In this document: piece after piece, positions 16,744 through 23,641 of the stretch
Position numbering within the stretch: position 1 is the stretch's first letter
Layout of the letters: each line of letters opens with the position of its first letter
Virus record (IMG/VR): IMGVR_UViG_3300042691_004309
Span: 1 to 32,675 of that record
Reading direction: 5' to 3' (one strand)
Length of the DNA stretch: 32,675 bases
Origin: a virus
Notes under the pieces: generated by a model
The model's input: the letters and a program-made list of their open reading frames with translations, nothing else
What the model was told of the DNA's origin: nothing
Database searches by the model: none
Translations under genes and position numbers: made by a program

Positions 16744-19700
16744 ATGTCGGACGAATACGAATACTTCAATAGTGAAGAGGAGCTTCGTGCTTATGAGTCC
16801 GCCCAGAAGGGTACTCCCCACGGGCGTAAAGTCATTGAGAGTCTCTTCCCAGGAGTTAAGGTCTCGTCCGACTATCGGCCTCCCTCGCATCCGCTCTCAA
16901 AGAAGAATCCTAACTCGTACCACAAGAAGTCAGACCGGGCGGTAGACATTGCTGCTATCCCCGGTATGACGTTCGAGGACGTAGTAAAGAGGATTAAGGA
17001 TGAAGGTTACGACATCCTTGAGAAGCAGGACGAGTATAAGAACCCGTCGAAGCACGCCACAGGGAAGCACTGGCACTTCGTCATCGGCGATCAGTACGAA
17101 TACTTCAACAGTGAAGAAGAGATGCTCGCGGCTGATGCTAAGGTGGGGACTGCCCCGGCGGCTCCTAAGGAACCTTGGAAGCCGAGAGAGTTCGACCAGA
17201 ACGCACCTATCAAGCCGTTCACCAACGAACGTGCCCCTAACGAAGTAGACCTTCAGAACGAGTACGTCGTGGACGACGAGCGTAGCGCCGCTATGCAGGA
17301 TATCCAGAAGCGATTCTCGAGCATTCGTAACGGCAAGTCTGCCGACGAGACTATCAAAAGTATCAAGAAGGACTACGGGAAGCTATTCCCGCAGATGACT
17401 GACGAGGCGCTGGATTACGCCGGGAAGTACTACCTCTCTGGTGGTAAAGCCCCTATCGACTTCTTCGCCACTAAGACGAATAAAGAAGACAACCTCGCTG
17501 CTGCTACTGCGGCAGGGATTGACACCTCGCAGACTCTCTCTGCTCCGCCTCCTCTCGAATTCGGTGAGATCGTCGACAAGACTGCCGTTGAAATGGCTAG
17601 CCTTGCCGGTGAAGGTTTGAACGCCGCGCTTACTCGTGCTGTCATGCAAGGCATGATGACTGAGGAAGACGCCGCTCGTGAGATGGAGCTGATTAAGCAG
17701 GATAGGGGCGCTAGAGCCGCTTTCTGGGCTGACCAAGCTAACCGTACGAAGAATCCTATCATGGATGAACTCGCTAAGGTTATTGGCGGGACTGTCGGTG
17801 ATATCAATCCCACTTACCTGATTGACCCCGGTAAGACGGCGTTACAGAGAATCGGTTCACAGGCTGCAATGGGTGGCGTCACCGATCTAGCAGCTCAAGG
17901 GATCGAACAACAGCAGGGTCTTCGTAAGGATATCGATCCTGTTCAGGTTGCGGTAAACACCGCCGCTTCTGGTGCCTTCCAAGGTCTGAACGAAGGCCTG
18001 AGCAAGCTCGCTGGTAGGTATCGCGGGCAGGGCGCAGAGATCACTACATTCGATAACCCGAAGGTCATGGAAGTCTCTGACTCCACGGCCCCTAAAGCTG
18101 CGTCTGCTCCTACTGTGAAGGGGAGGACTGTCTACGGTTCGCCGAAGGACCAGAAGGTTCGCACCGTCTCCGAGATGGTCGCTAAGACTACCGAAGGCTG
18201 GACTAACTCCCCTGAGATTGTGGTCTACACTAACGTAGGGGCTCTCGCTAAGGCCGAACCTAAGATCGCTGCCGCTATGAAGAGTGACGGTGCCGCCAAG
18301 GCTCCGGGCTTCTACGGTGAAGACGGTCGTATCCACATCATCGCTGACAACGTCTCTCCTGACCGCGTACAGTCTCTCGTCTTCCACGAAGCCCTAGGAC
18401 ATGACGGACTCTCGAAGGAATTCGGGGAAAAGCTCGCCGAGCAGATGAGCATGATCTACGATAGGAACTGGACGACTCGCCGTGAGGCAGGGAACCTAGC
18501 CATGAAGGGCTACGGGGAGGCCTATGCGTCTACCCCTAAGAGTAGAGCCGCCGTGAAGGCAGCTATGAAGCTTACGAACGCAGGCGAGAAGCGTCGTGCA
18601 ATCGAGGCAGCCATCGAGGCTGATCCTCGTATGAAGGCTCTACTGGCTGAAGAAGTCCTCGCTAAGACTTCCGAAGGTGGTCCAGTCACTAAGAACATTC
18701 TTGATAAGGTTGCTAACACCATCCGTGCGTATGCTAGAAAGATGGGGATGAAGAATCTCGATCTTTCGGCTAGAGAAGTCAAGGCAATTATCGCTGACGC
18801 ACACGCGAGAGTCATCTCGGGTGAAGGTAAAGCTGCGCCTTCCGGCATGAAGTACATGAGAGTGTACCACGGATCTGGAGCAGACTTCGATAAGTTTGAC
18901 AACAAAAAGATTAATACAGGGGAAGGTGCTCAGGTTTACGGCCACGGCATGTACTTCACCGAAACAAGAAGTATCGCCCAACAATACAAAGATAAGATAG
19001 GCACTGCTGGTCCGTACAATAGCCCGAAATGGTTAGCCGTTCAAGAAATTGATAAGGCCCAAGGAGACGTAGTAAAAGCTAAAGCAGCAATTCAAAAGTT
19101 TATCAAACAAGCTGAAGAATTTAATGAGCCTTCGTTAGTTGCAGATTTCAAAGAAGCTTTGCAAATTATTGACAAAGGGGAAGCTCACGCAGGTAAGCTG
19201 TATGAGGTCGATCTACCTGATGACATGAAGTGGTTGGCTTGGGACTTCCAGCCGACTGACGCTGAAAAAGCTGCCTTGAAGAAACTTGGTATTGAATATG
19301 CTGATAACGCAGAAGTACGGAAACTGTACGAAGATTTCTACACTTCTCAACAGAAGATGTTAGACGCTGAAGATAACATCCAGCGACTTCGTGACGAAGG
19401 TAAGCAGTTTTCAAAGGACGCTACGGAAGAGGACAAGAGATGGGGTAGAAATCATTCCCCAGAGTACGCTAAAGAATTAAGCTCTCTTAGAGACGCCGAA
19501 ACTTCGGCGATGTTCCTTCAGTCTGAAATAGATAACGCTTCTCCACACGGAGAAATGATCTACAAAAAGCTCGTTGACAAATACGGCTCTGCCTCTGCCG
19601 CTAGTAAGGTGTTAGAAGAGGCCGGATTCGATGGAGTTAAGTACTTAGACGGCTTCTCTCGTGACTACGGAGAAGGTTCTTACAATTATGTCGTATTCAA

Positions 19701-22074
19701 CGACAGCAAACCTAAGATTGTTAATAAGTACTCTCTTCCCGAATCAGAAGAGCCGTCTAATACGGAAAAGTATACCGCTTTAAGGGAAATGTTTGATCCC
19801 CTTCCTGATGATGCCTATACGTATAAAGGCAACGGATATACTGTTGCTCTCGATGCGGTAGAGAATCCTGACGGAAAAGGCCAGCGTCTTGACAGAATGT
19901 TCAAGTTAACTACTGAAGACTTGAGTATGACGGGTCGGTTGTCTTACGACTGGCAGCAAGGGCTGTGGAAGCCTACTTTAGTCACTTCGAAAAACGGTGA
20001 AACTCTAGAAGGTTCTGCTAGGTTTGCGGGACCTATTCGCTACGAAGCGATGGAGGCTCTCAGAGAACGTCTTCCAGAATCCGATTACGAAGGATTTAGA
20101 GACGCTACTCAAAACCTTTTCCCACGAAATAAGTACGCCCTCTCGGATACTGAACTGACTCAGAAGACTACCGATAAGTTCATGAAGGCAATGAAGGGCG
20201 CTCGGAGATTAACTGAGGACCGTGCGGCGAGAGTCGCGGAAGATCGTAAGACTAAGCTGAAGGGAGTGGGCGCTGCCCGCGCCTCTACGTCTGGTAAGAA
20301 GGGTCTCTTCGCAGAACTCTCTGCATTAAAGGGCGAAACGACTAAGAGCTACATTGAGCCGTTGGGAGGCAAGTTTTCTCAGCGCGAGACTAAGGCTCTG
20401 TTCGATGCGTTTAAGAACGCTCCTAACCTGACTTGGTTCCAGAGCATTCGTGCGAGACAAGGCCTCCTGAAGTTAATGGAAGGTGACCTTCCTACTCCGA
20501 GTGAGCTCGACCTGATGGGTCGTGTTCTCGGTAGAGACTTCGTACGGTACGCATTAGACCTCCGTAAGACCGGCACTAAGATGAAGGACTGGGTACAGGA
20601 AGGGGTTGGTCTTCAGAGAGCCATGATCTCCAGTATGGACCTTTCTGCTCCGTTCCGTCAGGGCTGGGGCTTGATGGGTAGGAAGCAGTTCTGGGCGAAC
20701 CTCGCTCCGATGCTTAAGCAGGCGGTAAGTAAGGACTTTCACAATCAGGTTATGCTCTCGATTGAGGAGCATCCGTATTACGACCTGTCACAGAAGGCTG
20801 GGTTGTTCATCGCTGAGATGGGGTCTGACCTCAACGCAAGAGAAGAGAACTACGCCAGTACGCTCGCGGACAAGATTCCGGGTGTGTCTAACTCTAATAT
20901 GGCGTACACCGGCTTTCTTAATAAGGTCCGGTTTGATACGTTCGTAGATATGGTGGATAAGTACAAGAGCTTTGAAGACCCTAACCTGCGGATGGACCTT
21001 ACCGACCCTGAAAACCTGTCTGTCGCTAAGCAGCTTGCGAAGCATCTCACCGTCTTTACTGGTAGAGGTTCGCTCGGTAAGCGGTTCGAATCGGCTGCTT
21101 CGTTCCTTTCGATGTTGTTCTTCTCTCCTCGTCTTATGGCGTCGAGAATCAACATACTGTTTAACGGAATCAATCCCTTGTACTGGCACAGCCTACATCC
21201 TGTCGCCCGTAGGGAAGTCGCCAGAGACTACGCTAAGATGTCTGCTTTGACTGCCACGACTATCGGCTTGATTAAGTTCGCATTCGCGGATGACGAGGAT
21301 GTCGACGTCGAGCTCGACCCTAGAAGTAGCGACTTCGGCAAGATTCGTATCGGGGAAAGACGCTACGACATCCTAGGGGGTCTCGGGCAGTATCTCGTGC
21401 TTGGGGCAAGACTTGCTACCGGAGAAACTAAGACGGGTAAGGGTGAAGTTAAAGAGCTGAAGAAGGGGGCCGGGCAGACTGAAAGAGACGTCCTTATCCG
21501 CTTCCTTATTAATAAGGCTGCACCTATCCCCGGCTATGTCAGCACTGGGCTAGAGGGAGAGAACCCCGTCGGGGAGGAATTCGAACCAGCTAAGGACGCT
21601 GCTGCATTGTTTGTGCCTCTGTTCCTTCGTGACCTTTACAAGGGTTTCGAGGAAGAAGGGCTCCTAGGTGCGGCTGCTGCTACTCCAGCCCTGTTCGGGT
21701 TTGGGTACAGCAAGTACGCCACCGTTCCTAGTAAGTATGACGCCTATGGCAGAACCTACGCCGAGTCGAAGAAGAAAGATCCTGTCGTACAGGAGATGGA
21801 AAAGCTTCAACAGGAAGAGGCGCTACCTATCCCCCTGATTGAGCTAGCGACTAACACGAACCTACCTAAAGACTTCCGAGAGGTAGAGGACGTCGAAGTC
21901 CTCAACACTTTCCAAGAAGTCTCTGGGAAATACATCATGGAGGGTCTCCGTGAACTCATCAAAACAGAAGAATGGAGAACCATGACTAACGAAGATAAGA
22001 TCGCCGCAGTCCGGAAGGTTAAGAAGGACTCAAGAAAGTTAGCAAGAGAAGAAGTGTTTGGAGGTGCTGAATAA
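16744..22074 (+). CDS. Giant polyvalent internal virion protein (peptidase, zincin, ART and large C-terminal domain)
   Basis: A 1776-residue multidomain protein probably carried in the head and ejected into the host. Residues about 20-115 resemble an M15-type peptidase: Ser-Tyr-His (H60), Ala-Val-Asp (D68) and His-Trp-His (109-111), suggesting cell-wall cleavage during entry. An HExxH motif (His-Glu-Ala-Leu-Gly-His, 548-553) suggests a zincin. Residues about 702-1000 match the ADP-ribosyltransferase-like domain of phage polyvalent proteins: Tyr-His-Gly-Ser-Gly (708-712), 'GEGAQVYGHGMYFTE' (726-740) and Asn-Tyr-Val-Val-Phe (981-985). From about 1290 to 1720 lies the conserved C-terminal polyvalent/internal-protein region ('SAPFRQGWGLMGRKQFW', 'AYTGFLNKVRFD', 'DPRSSDFGKIRIG'). 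Activities are inferred from motifs. It overlaps the downstream gene by TAATG. Confidence 0.88.
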   Translation: MSDEYEYFNSEEELRAYESAQKGTPHGRKVIESLFPGVKVSSDYRPPSHPLSKKNPNSYHKKSDRAVDIAAIPGMTFEDVVKRIKDEGYDILEKQDEYKNPSKHATGKHWHFVIGDQYEYFNSEEEMLAADAKVGTAPAAPKEPWKPREFDQNAPIKPFTNERAPNEVDLQNEYVVDDERSAAMQDIQKRFSSIRNGKSADETIKSIKKDYGKLFPQMTDEALDYAGKYYLSGGKAPIDFFATKTNKEDNLAAATAAGIDTSQTLSAPPPLEFGEIVDKTAVEMASLAGEGLNAALTRAVMQGMMTEEDAAREMELIKQDRGARAAFWADQANRTKNPIMDELAKVIGGTVGDINPTYLIDPGKTALQRIGSQAAMGGVTDLAAQGIEQQQGLRKDIDPVQVAVNTAASGAFQGLNEGLSKLAGRYRGQGAEITTFDNPKVMEVSDSTAPKAASAPTVKGRTVYGSPKDQKVRTVSEMVAKTTEGWTNSPEIVVYTNVGALAKAEPKIAAAMKSDGAAKAPGFYGEDGRIHIIADNVSPDRVQSLVFHEALGHDGLSKEFGEKLAEQMSMIYDRNWTTRREAGNLAMKGYGEAYASTPKSRAAVKAAMKLTNAGEKRRAIEAAIEADPRMKALLAEEVLAKTSEGGPVTKNILDKVANTIRAYARKMGMKNLDLSAREVKAIIADAHARVISGEGKAAPSGMKYMRVYHGSGADFDKFDNKKINTGEGAQVYGHGMYFTETRSIAQQYKDKIGTAGPYNSPKWLAVQEIDKAQGDVVKAKAAIQKFIKQAEEFNEPSLVADFKEALQIIDKGEAHAGKLYEVDLPDDMKWLAWDFQPTDAEKAALKKLGIEYADNAEVRKLYEDFYTSQQKMLDAEDNIQRLRDEGKQFSKDATEEDKRWGRNHSPEYAKELSSLRDAETSAMFLQSEIDNASPHGEMIYKKLVDKYGSASAASKVLEEAGFDGVKYLDGFSRDYGEGSYNYVVFNDSKPKIVNKYSLPESEEPSNTEKYTALREMFDPLPDDAYTYKGNGYTVALDAVENPDGKGQRLDRMFKLTTEDLSMTGRLSYDWQQGLWKPTLVTSKNGETLEGSARFAGPIRYEAMEALRERLPESDYEGFRDATQNLFPRNKYALSDTELTQKTTDKFMKAMKGARRLTEDRAARVAEDRKTKLKGVGAARASTSGKKGLFAELSALKGETTKSYIEPLGGKFSQRETKALFDAFKNAPNLTWFQSIRARQGLLKLMEGDLPTPSELDLMGRVLGRDFVRYALDLRKTGTKMKDWVQEGVGLQRAMISSMDLSAPFRQGWGLMGRKQFWANLAPMLKQAVSKDFHNQVMLSIEEHPYYDLSQKAGLFIAEMGSDLNAREENYASTLADKIPGVSNSNMAYTGFLNKVRFDTFVDMVDKYKSFEDPNLRMDLTDPENLSVAKQLAKHLTVFTGRGSLGKRFESAASFLSMLFFSPRLMASRINILFNGINPLYWHSLHPVARREVARDYAKMSALTATTIGLIKFAFADDEDVDVELDPRSSDFGKIRIGERRYDILGGLGQYLVLGARLATGETKTGKGEVKELKKGAGQTERDVLIRFLINKAAPIPGYVSTGLEGENPVGEEFEPAKDAAALFVPLFLRDLYKGFEEEGLLGAAAATPALFGFGYSKYATVPSKYDAYGRTYAESKKKDPVVQEMEKLQQEEALPIPLIELATNTNLPKDFREVEDVEVLNTFQEVSGKYIMEGLRELIKTEEWRTMTNEDKIAAVRKVKKDSRKLAREEVFGGAE
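16756..17121 (+). repeat. Near-identical 27-bp direct repeats flanking the M15-like domain
   Basis: Copies at 16756-16782 and 17095-17121 match at 25 of 27 bases and encode Tyr-Glu-Tyr-Phe-Asn-Ser-Glu-Glu-Glu twice (residues 5-13 and 118-126). The copies bracket the peptidase-like domain, so the domain was probably inserted with duplication of this segment, or the segment is a duplicated linker. Confidence 0.85.
18847..19743 (+). other. ART-like domain segment with AT-rich composition
   Basis: This in-frame part of the giant virion gene codes for the ADP-ribosyltransferase-like domain (residues 702-1000). Its base composition is unlike the flanks: 19081-19140 has 19 G+C of 60, against 34 of 60 at 18361-18420 in the same gene. 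AAA, GAA, CAA and TTA codons dominate. The shift begins close to Met-Lys-Tyr-Met-Arg-Val (702-707) and fades after about 20150, so the imported segment may extend past the ART domain. Confidence 0.75.
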
Positions 22075-22304
22075 TGTCTGAATCTTTAGCCGAACGCGTT
22101 GTCCGACTAGAGACAGAGGTTCCTCAGCTAAGAGCCATGGTAACAGAGCATCAAAACCTTACGAAAGAAATGGACAAGAAACTCGATGAGCTATTGACTC
22201 TTCGAAGTAAGGGCGTTGGTGTCTTCTGGCTTGCGTCAGGTCTGGTGGGTACGGGTATCTTCGGGTTCTTCACGTGGATAGTGGAGTGGTTTAAACATGG
22301 ATAA
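22074..22304 (+). CDS. Membrane-anchored coiled-coil protein, holin-like (XhlA-type)
   Basis: A 76-residue protein with an N-terminal coiled coil (about residues 4-45, Leu/Val heptads) and one C-terminal transmembrane segment (about 48-70, Val-Gly-Val-Phe-Trp-Leu-Ala-Ser-Gly...), ending in a short charged tail. This layout is that of XhlA-like lysis proteins. It overlaps the start of the endolysin gene by eight bases and the end of the giant virion gene by one, placing it in the lysis cassette. Confidence 0.75.
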   Translation: MSESLAERVVRLETEVPQLRAMVTEHQNLTKEMDKKLDELLTLRSKGVGVFWLASGLVGTGIFGFFTWIVEWFKHG

Positions 22305-22986
22305 ACTAGAGAAAGTTCTCGCTGACTTCTTAGTCGAGCTCAAAGAAATCCTCGGGGAGGTTAAACAAGCCTCCCCTGAGGTAGTGAAAGAGAGTGTTGA
22401 TCCGTCATACGACGGGCCAGCCTTCTTTAACAGTATCAGGAAAAGCTTGTTCGGCAGACTGACCCCTGCTCAGGTAGAAGGGACTGAAGCAAAGATCAAC
22501 GCTTTCATTGAGGCGGGTTGGCCTATCTCTTGGGCTGCGTACGCACTAGCTACGTCGTACCATGAGACGGCAGGTAGGATGCTTCCTGTCCGGGAAGGAC
22601 TTAACGCGTCTGAGGCTTGGCGCAAGAAGACTCTCCGCTACTACCCTTGGTACGGTAGAGGGGACGTCCAGTTAACTTGGGAAAGCAATTACAAGAAGGC
22701 AGATGAAGAGTTAGGCTTAGGTGGTAAGCTAATAAACAACCTAGACTTAGCTCTTGACAAAGATATCTCTGCACGTATTCTCGTGCAGGGAATGGCAGAA
22801 GGGTGGTTTTCTGGGGATAAACTCGGGAGGCACACCCTCCAGCGCCATCTCCCATCCACGACAGAAGCTGCGTTTGAACAATTCAAGCAGGCGCGTCGTA
22901 TCATCAACCTGATGGATAAGGCTGACCTCATTGCTAACCATGCTTTAAAATTCCAGACTGCGCTGAAGGAGGCGAAGTATCCATGA
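22297..22986 (+). CDS. Endolysin, glycoside hydrolase family 19
   Basis: Peptidoglycan hydrolase for host lysis. From residue 36 it matches GH19 (chitinase-like) lysozymes: Tyr-His-Glu-Thr-Ala-Gly-Arg-Met-Leu-Pro-Val-Arg-Glu (88-100, with catalytic Glu90 and second acid Glu100) and the substrate-cleft 'YYPWYGRGDVQLTW' (115-128). The first 35 residues are an added charged helix without a clear signal peptide, so release probably depends on a holin. Length 229 aa is normal. The gene lies between two holin-like genes with overlaps on both sides. Confidence 0.93.
   Translation: MDKLEKVLADFLVELKEILGEVKQASPEVVKESVDPSYDGPAFFNSIRKSLFGRLTPAQVEGTEAKINAFIEAGWPISWAAYALATSYHETAGRMLPVREGLNASEAWRKKTLRYYPWYGRGDVQLTWESNYKKADEELGLGGKLINNLDLALDKDISARILVQGMAEGWFSGDKLGRHTLQRHLPSTTEAAFEQFKQARRIINLMDKADLIANHALKFQTALKEAKYP
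22769..22788. repeat. Perfect 7-bp inverted repeat inside the endolysin gene
   Basis: CTGCACG (22769-22775) and CGTGCAG (22782-22788) are separated by TATTCT. A TTGACA lies at 22754-22759, 16 bases before TATTCT, giving a promoter-like arrangement with the repeat over its -10. It could be a coincidence within coding sequence. Confidence 0.4.
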
Positions 22987-23423
22987 AGATTCCTATTATA
23001 GGGGATATCGTAGGGGCGGTGAAGGACCTCGTTTCCGAAGTCGTCGTAGATAAAGACAAGAAGAATGAACTGAACGTCAGGTTGCAAGAGCTGGCGGACA
23101 AGGCGGATGATAGATTACATCAGCAGTTGATGGGCCAGATCGACGTCAATAAGGTAGAAGCGGCTCATCCGTCAATCTTCGTCGCAGGATGGCGTCCCGC
23201 AGTTGGATGGATCTCTGCAATAGGTCTGGGTTGGCAATTCGTTCTATCGCCGTTTGCAGAAACAATAGCGAGATGGTCGGGCTGGACCGGGACAATGCCC
23301 ACTGTAGACACAGAGTCTCTGATGATGCTCGTACTGGGGATGTTAGGGATTGGTGCACAGAGGTCCTTCGAGAAGTTTAAGGGTGTCGAGACTACCGTAG
23401 TAGAGCGACAGAATAAGAAGTAG
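22983..23423 (+). CDS. Holin, 3TM family (GTA-type)
   Basis: A 146-residue inner-membrane protein thought to permit endolysin release. Residues 1-60 are a charged helix (Lys/Asp/Glu-rich). Residue 60 onward has the family signature Glu-Ala-Ala-His-Pro-Ser-Ile-Phe-Val-Ala-Gly-Trp-Arg-Pro-Ala-Val-Gly-Trp, followed by hydrophobic segments (about 72-92 and 110-126) and a basic C-terminus ending Gln-Asn-Lys-Lys. This matches holins of the GTA_holin_3TM type, common in alphaproteobacterial phages. The start overlaps the endolysin stop (ATGA). It is the last gene of the late arm and a terminator follows. Confidence 0.85.
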   Translation: MKIPIIGDIVGAVKDLVSEVVVDKDKKNELNVRLQELADKADDRLHQQLMGQIDVNKVEAAHPSIFVAGWRPAVGWISAIGLGWQFVLSPFAETIARWSGWTGTMPTVDTESLMMLVLGMLGIGAQRSFEKFKGVETTVVERQNKK

Positions 23424-23427
23424 GTAC

Positions 23428-23466
23428 AAAAAGACCCTCCCGGCGAGTTGCTAGGAGGGTCTTTTT
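23428..23466. terminator. Bidirectional terminator between the converging arms
   Basis: A 13-bp perfect inverted repeat, AAAAAGACCCTCC (23428-23440) and GGAGGGTCTTTTT (23454-23466), with a 13-base loop. On the + strand it runs into a long T tract (to 23469); on the - strand the transcript ends in five U. It can therefore stop late transcripts from the left and early transcripts from the right. Confidence 0.95.
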
Positions 23467-23470
23467 TTTG

Positions 23471-23641
23471 TTAGTAAGGCAGTTCCGGTAGGTTCTCTTC
23501 TTCGAGGAAGTCAAAGACCGCCTCATCCCAGAACTCCCACTTCTCGATACCAAAATCCTTCAACAGTGTGAAGAACTCTCGGAGATTAATCAGATCGATA
23601 TACTCGTCGAGTGGTACCGAGACATAAGGCGTCTCATCCAT
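23471..23641 (-). CDS. Small acidic hypothetical protein (56 aa), coupled to the reductase
   Basis: An open frame whose ATG shares a base with the reductase stop (TAATG), the same coupling seen elsewhere in this arm. It encodes 56 residues starting Met-Asp-Glu-Thr-Pro-Tyr-Val-Ser, with a leucine/phenylalanine-rich middle ('LINLREFFTLLKDFGIEKW') and an acidic end (Leu-Glu-Glu-Glu-Asn-Leu-Pro-Glu-Leu-Pro-Tyr). It fills the gap up to the terminator and is the last gene of the early arm. Function unknown; it could be a small regulator or partner of the reductase, by position only. Confidence 0.72.
   Translation of the reverse strand: MDETPYVSVPLDEYIDLINLREFFTLLKDFGIEKWEFWDEAVFDFLEEENLPELPY

Noticed and set aside
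16297-16890. 197-residue - strand frame spanning the end of one ejection-protein gene and the start of the giant gene
   Set aside because: It is antisense to two well-supported genes, has no Shine-Dalgarno and no protein-like motifs.
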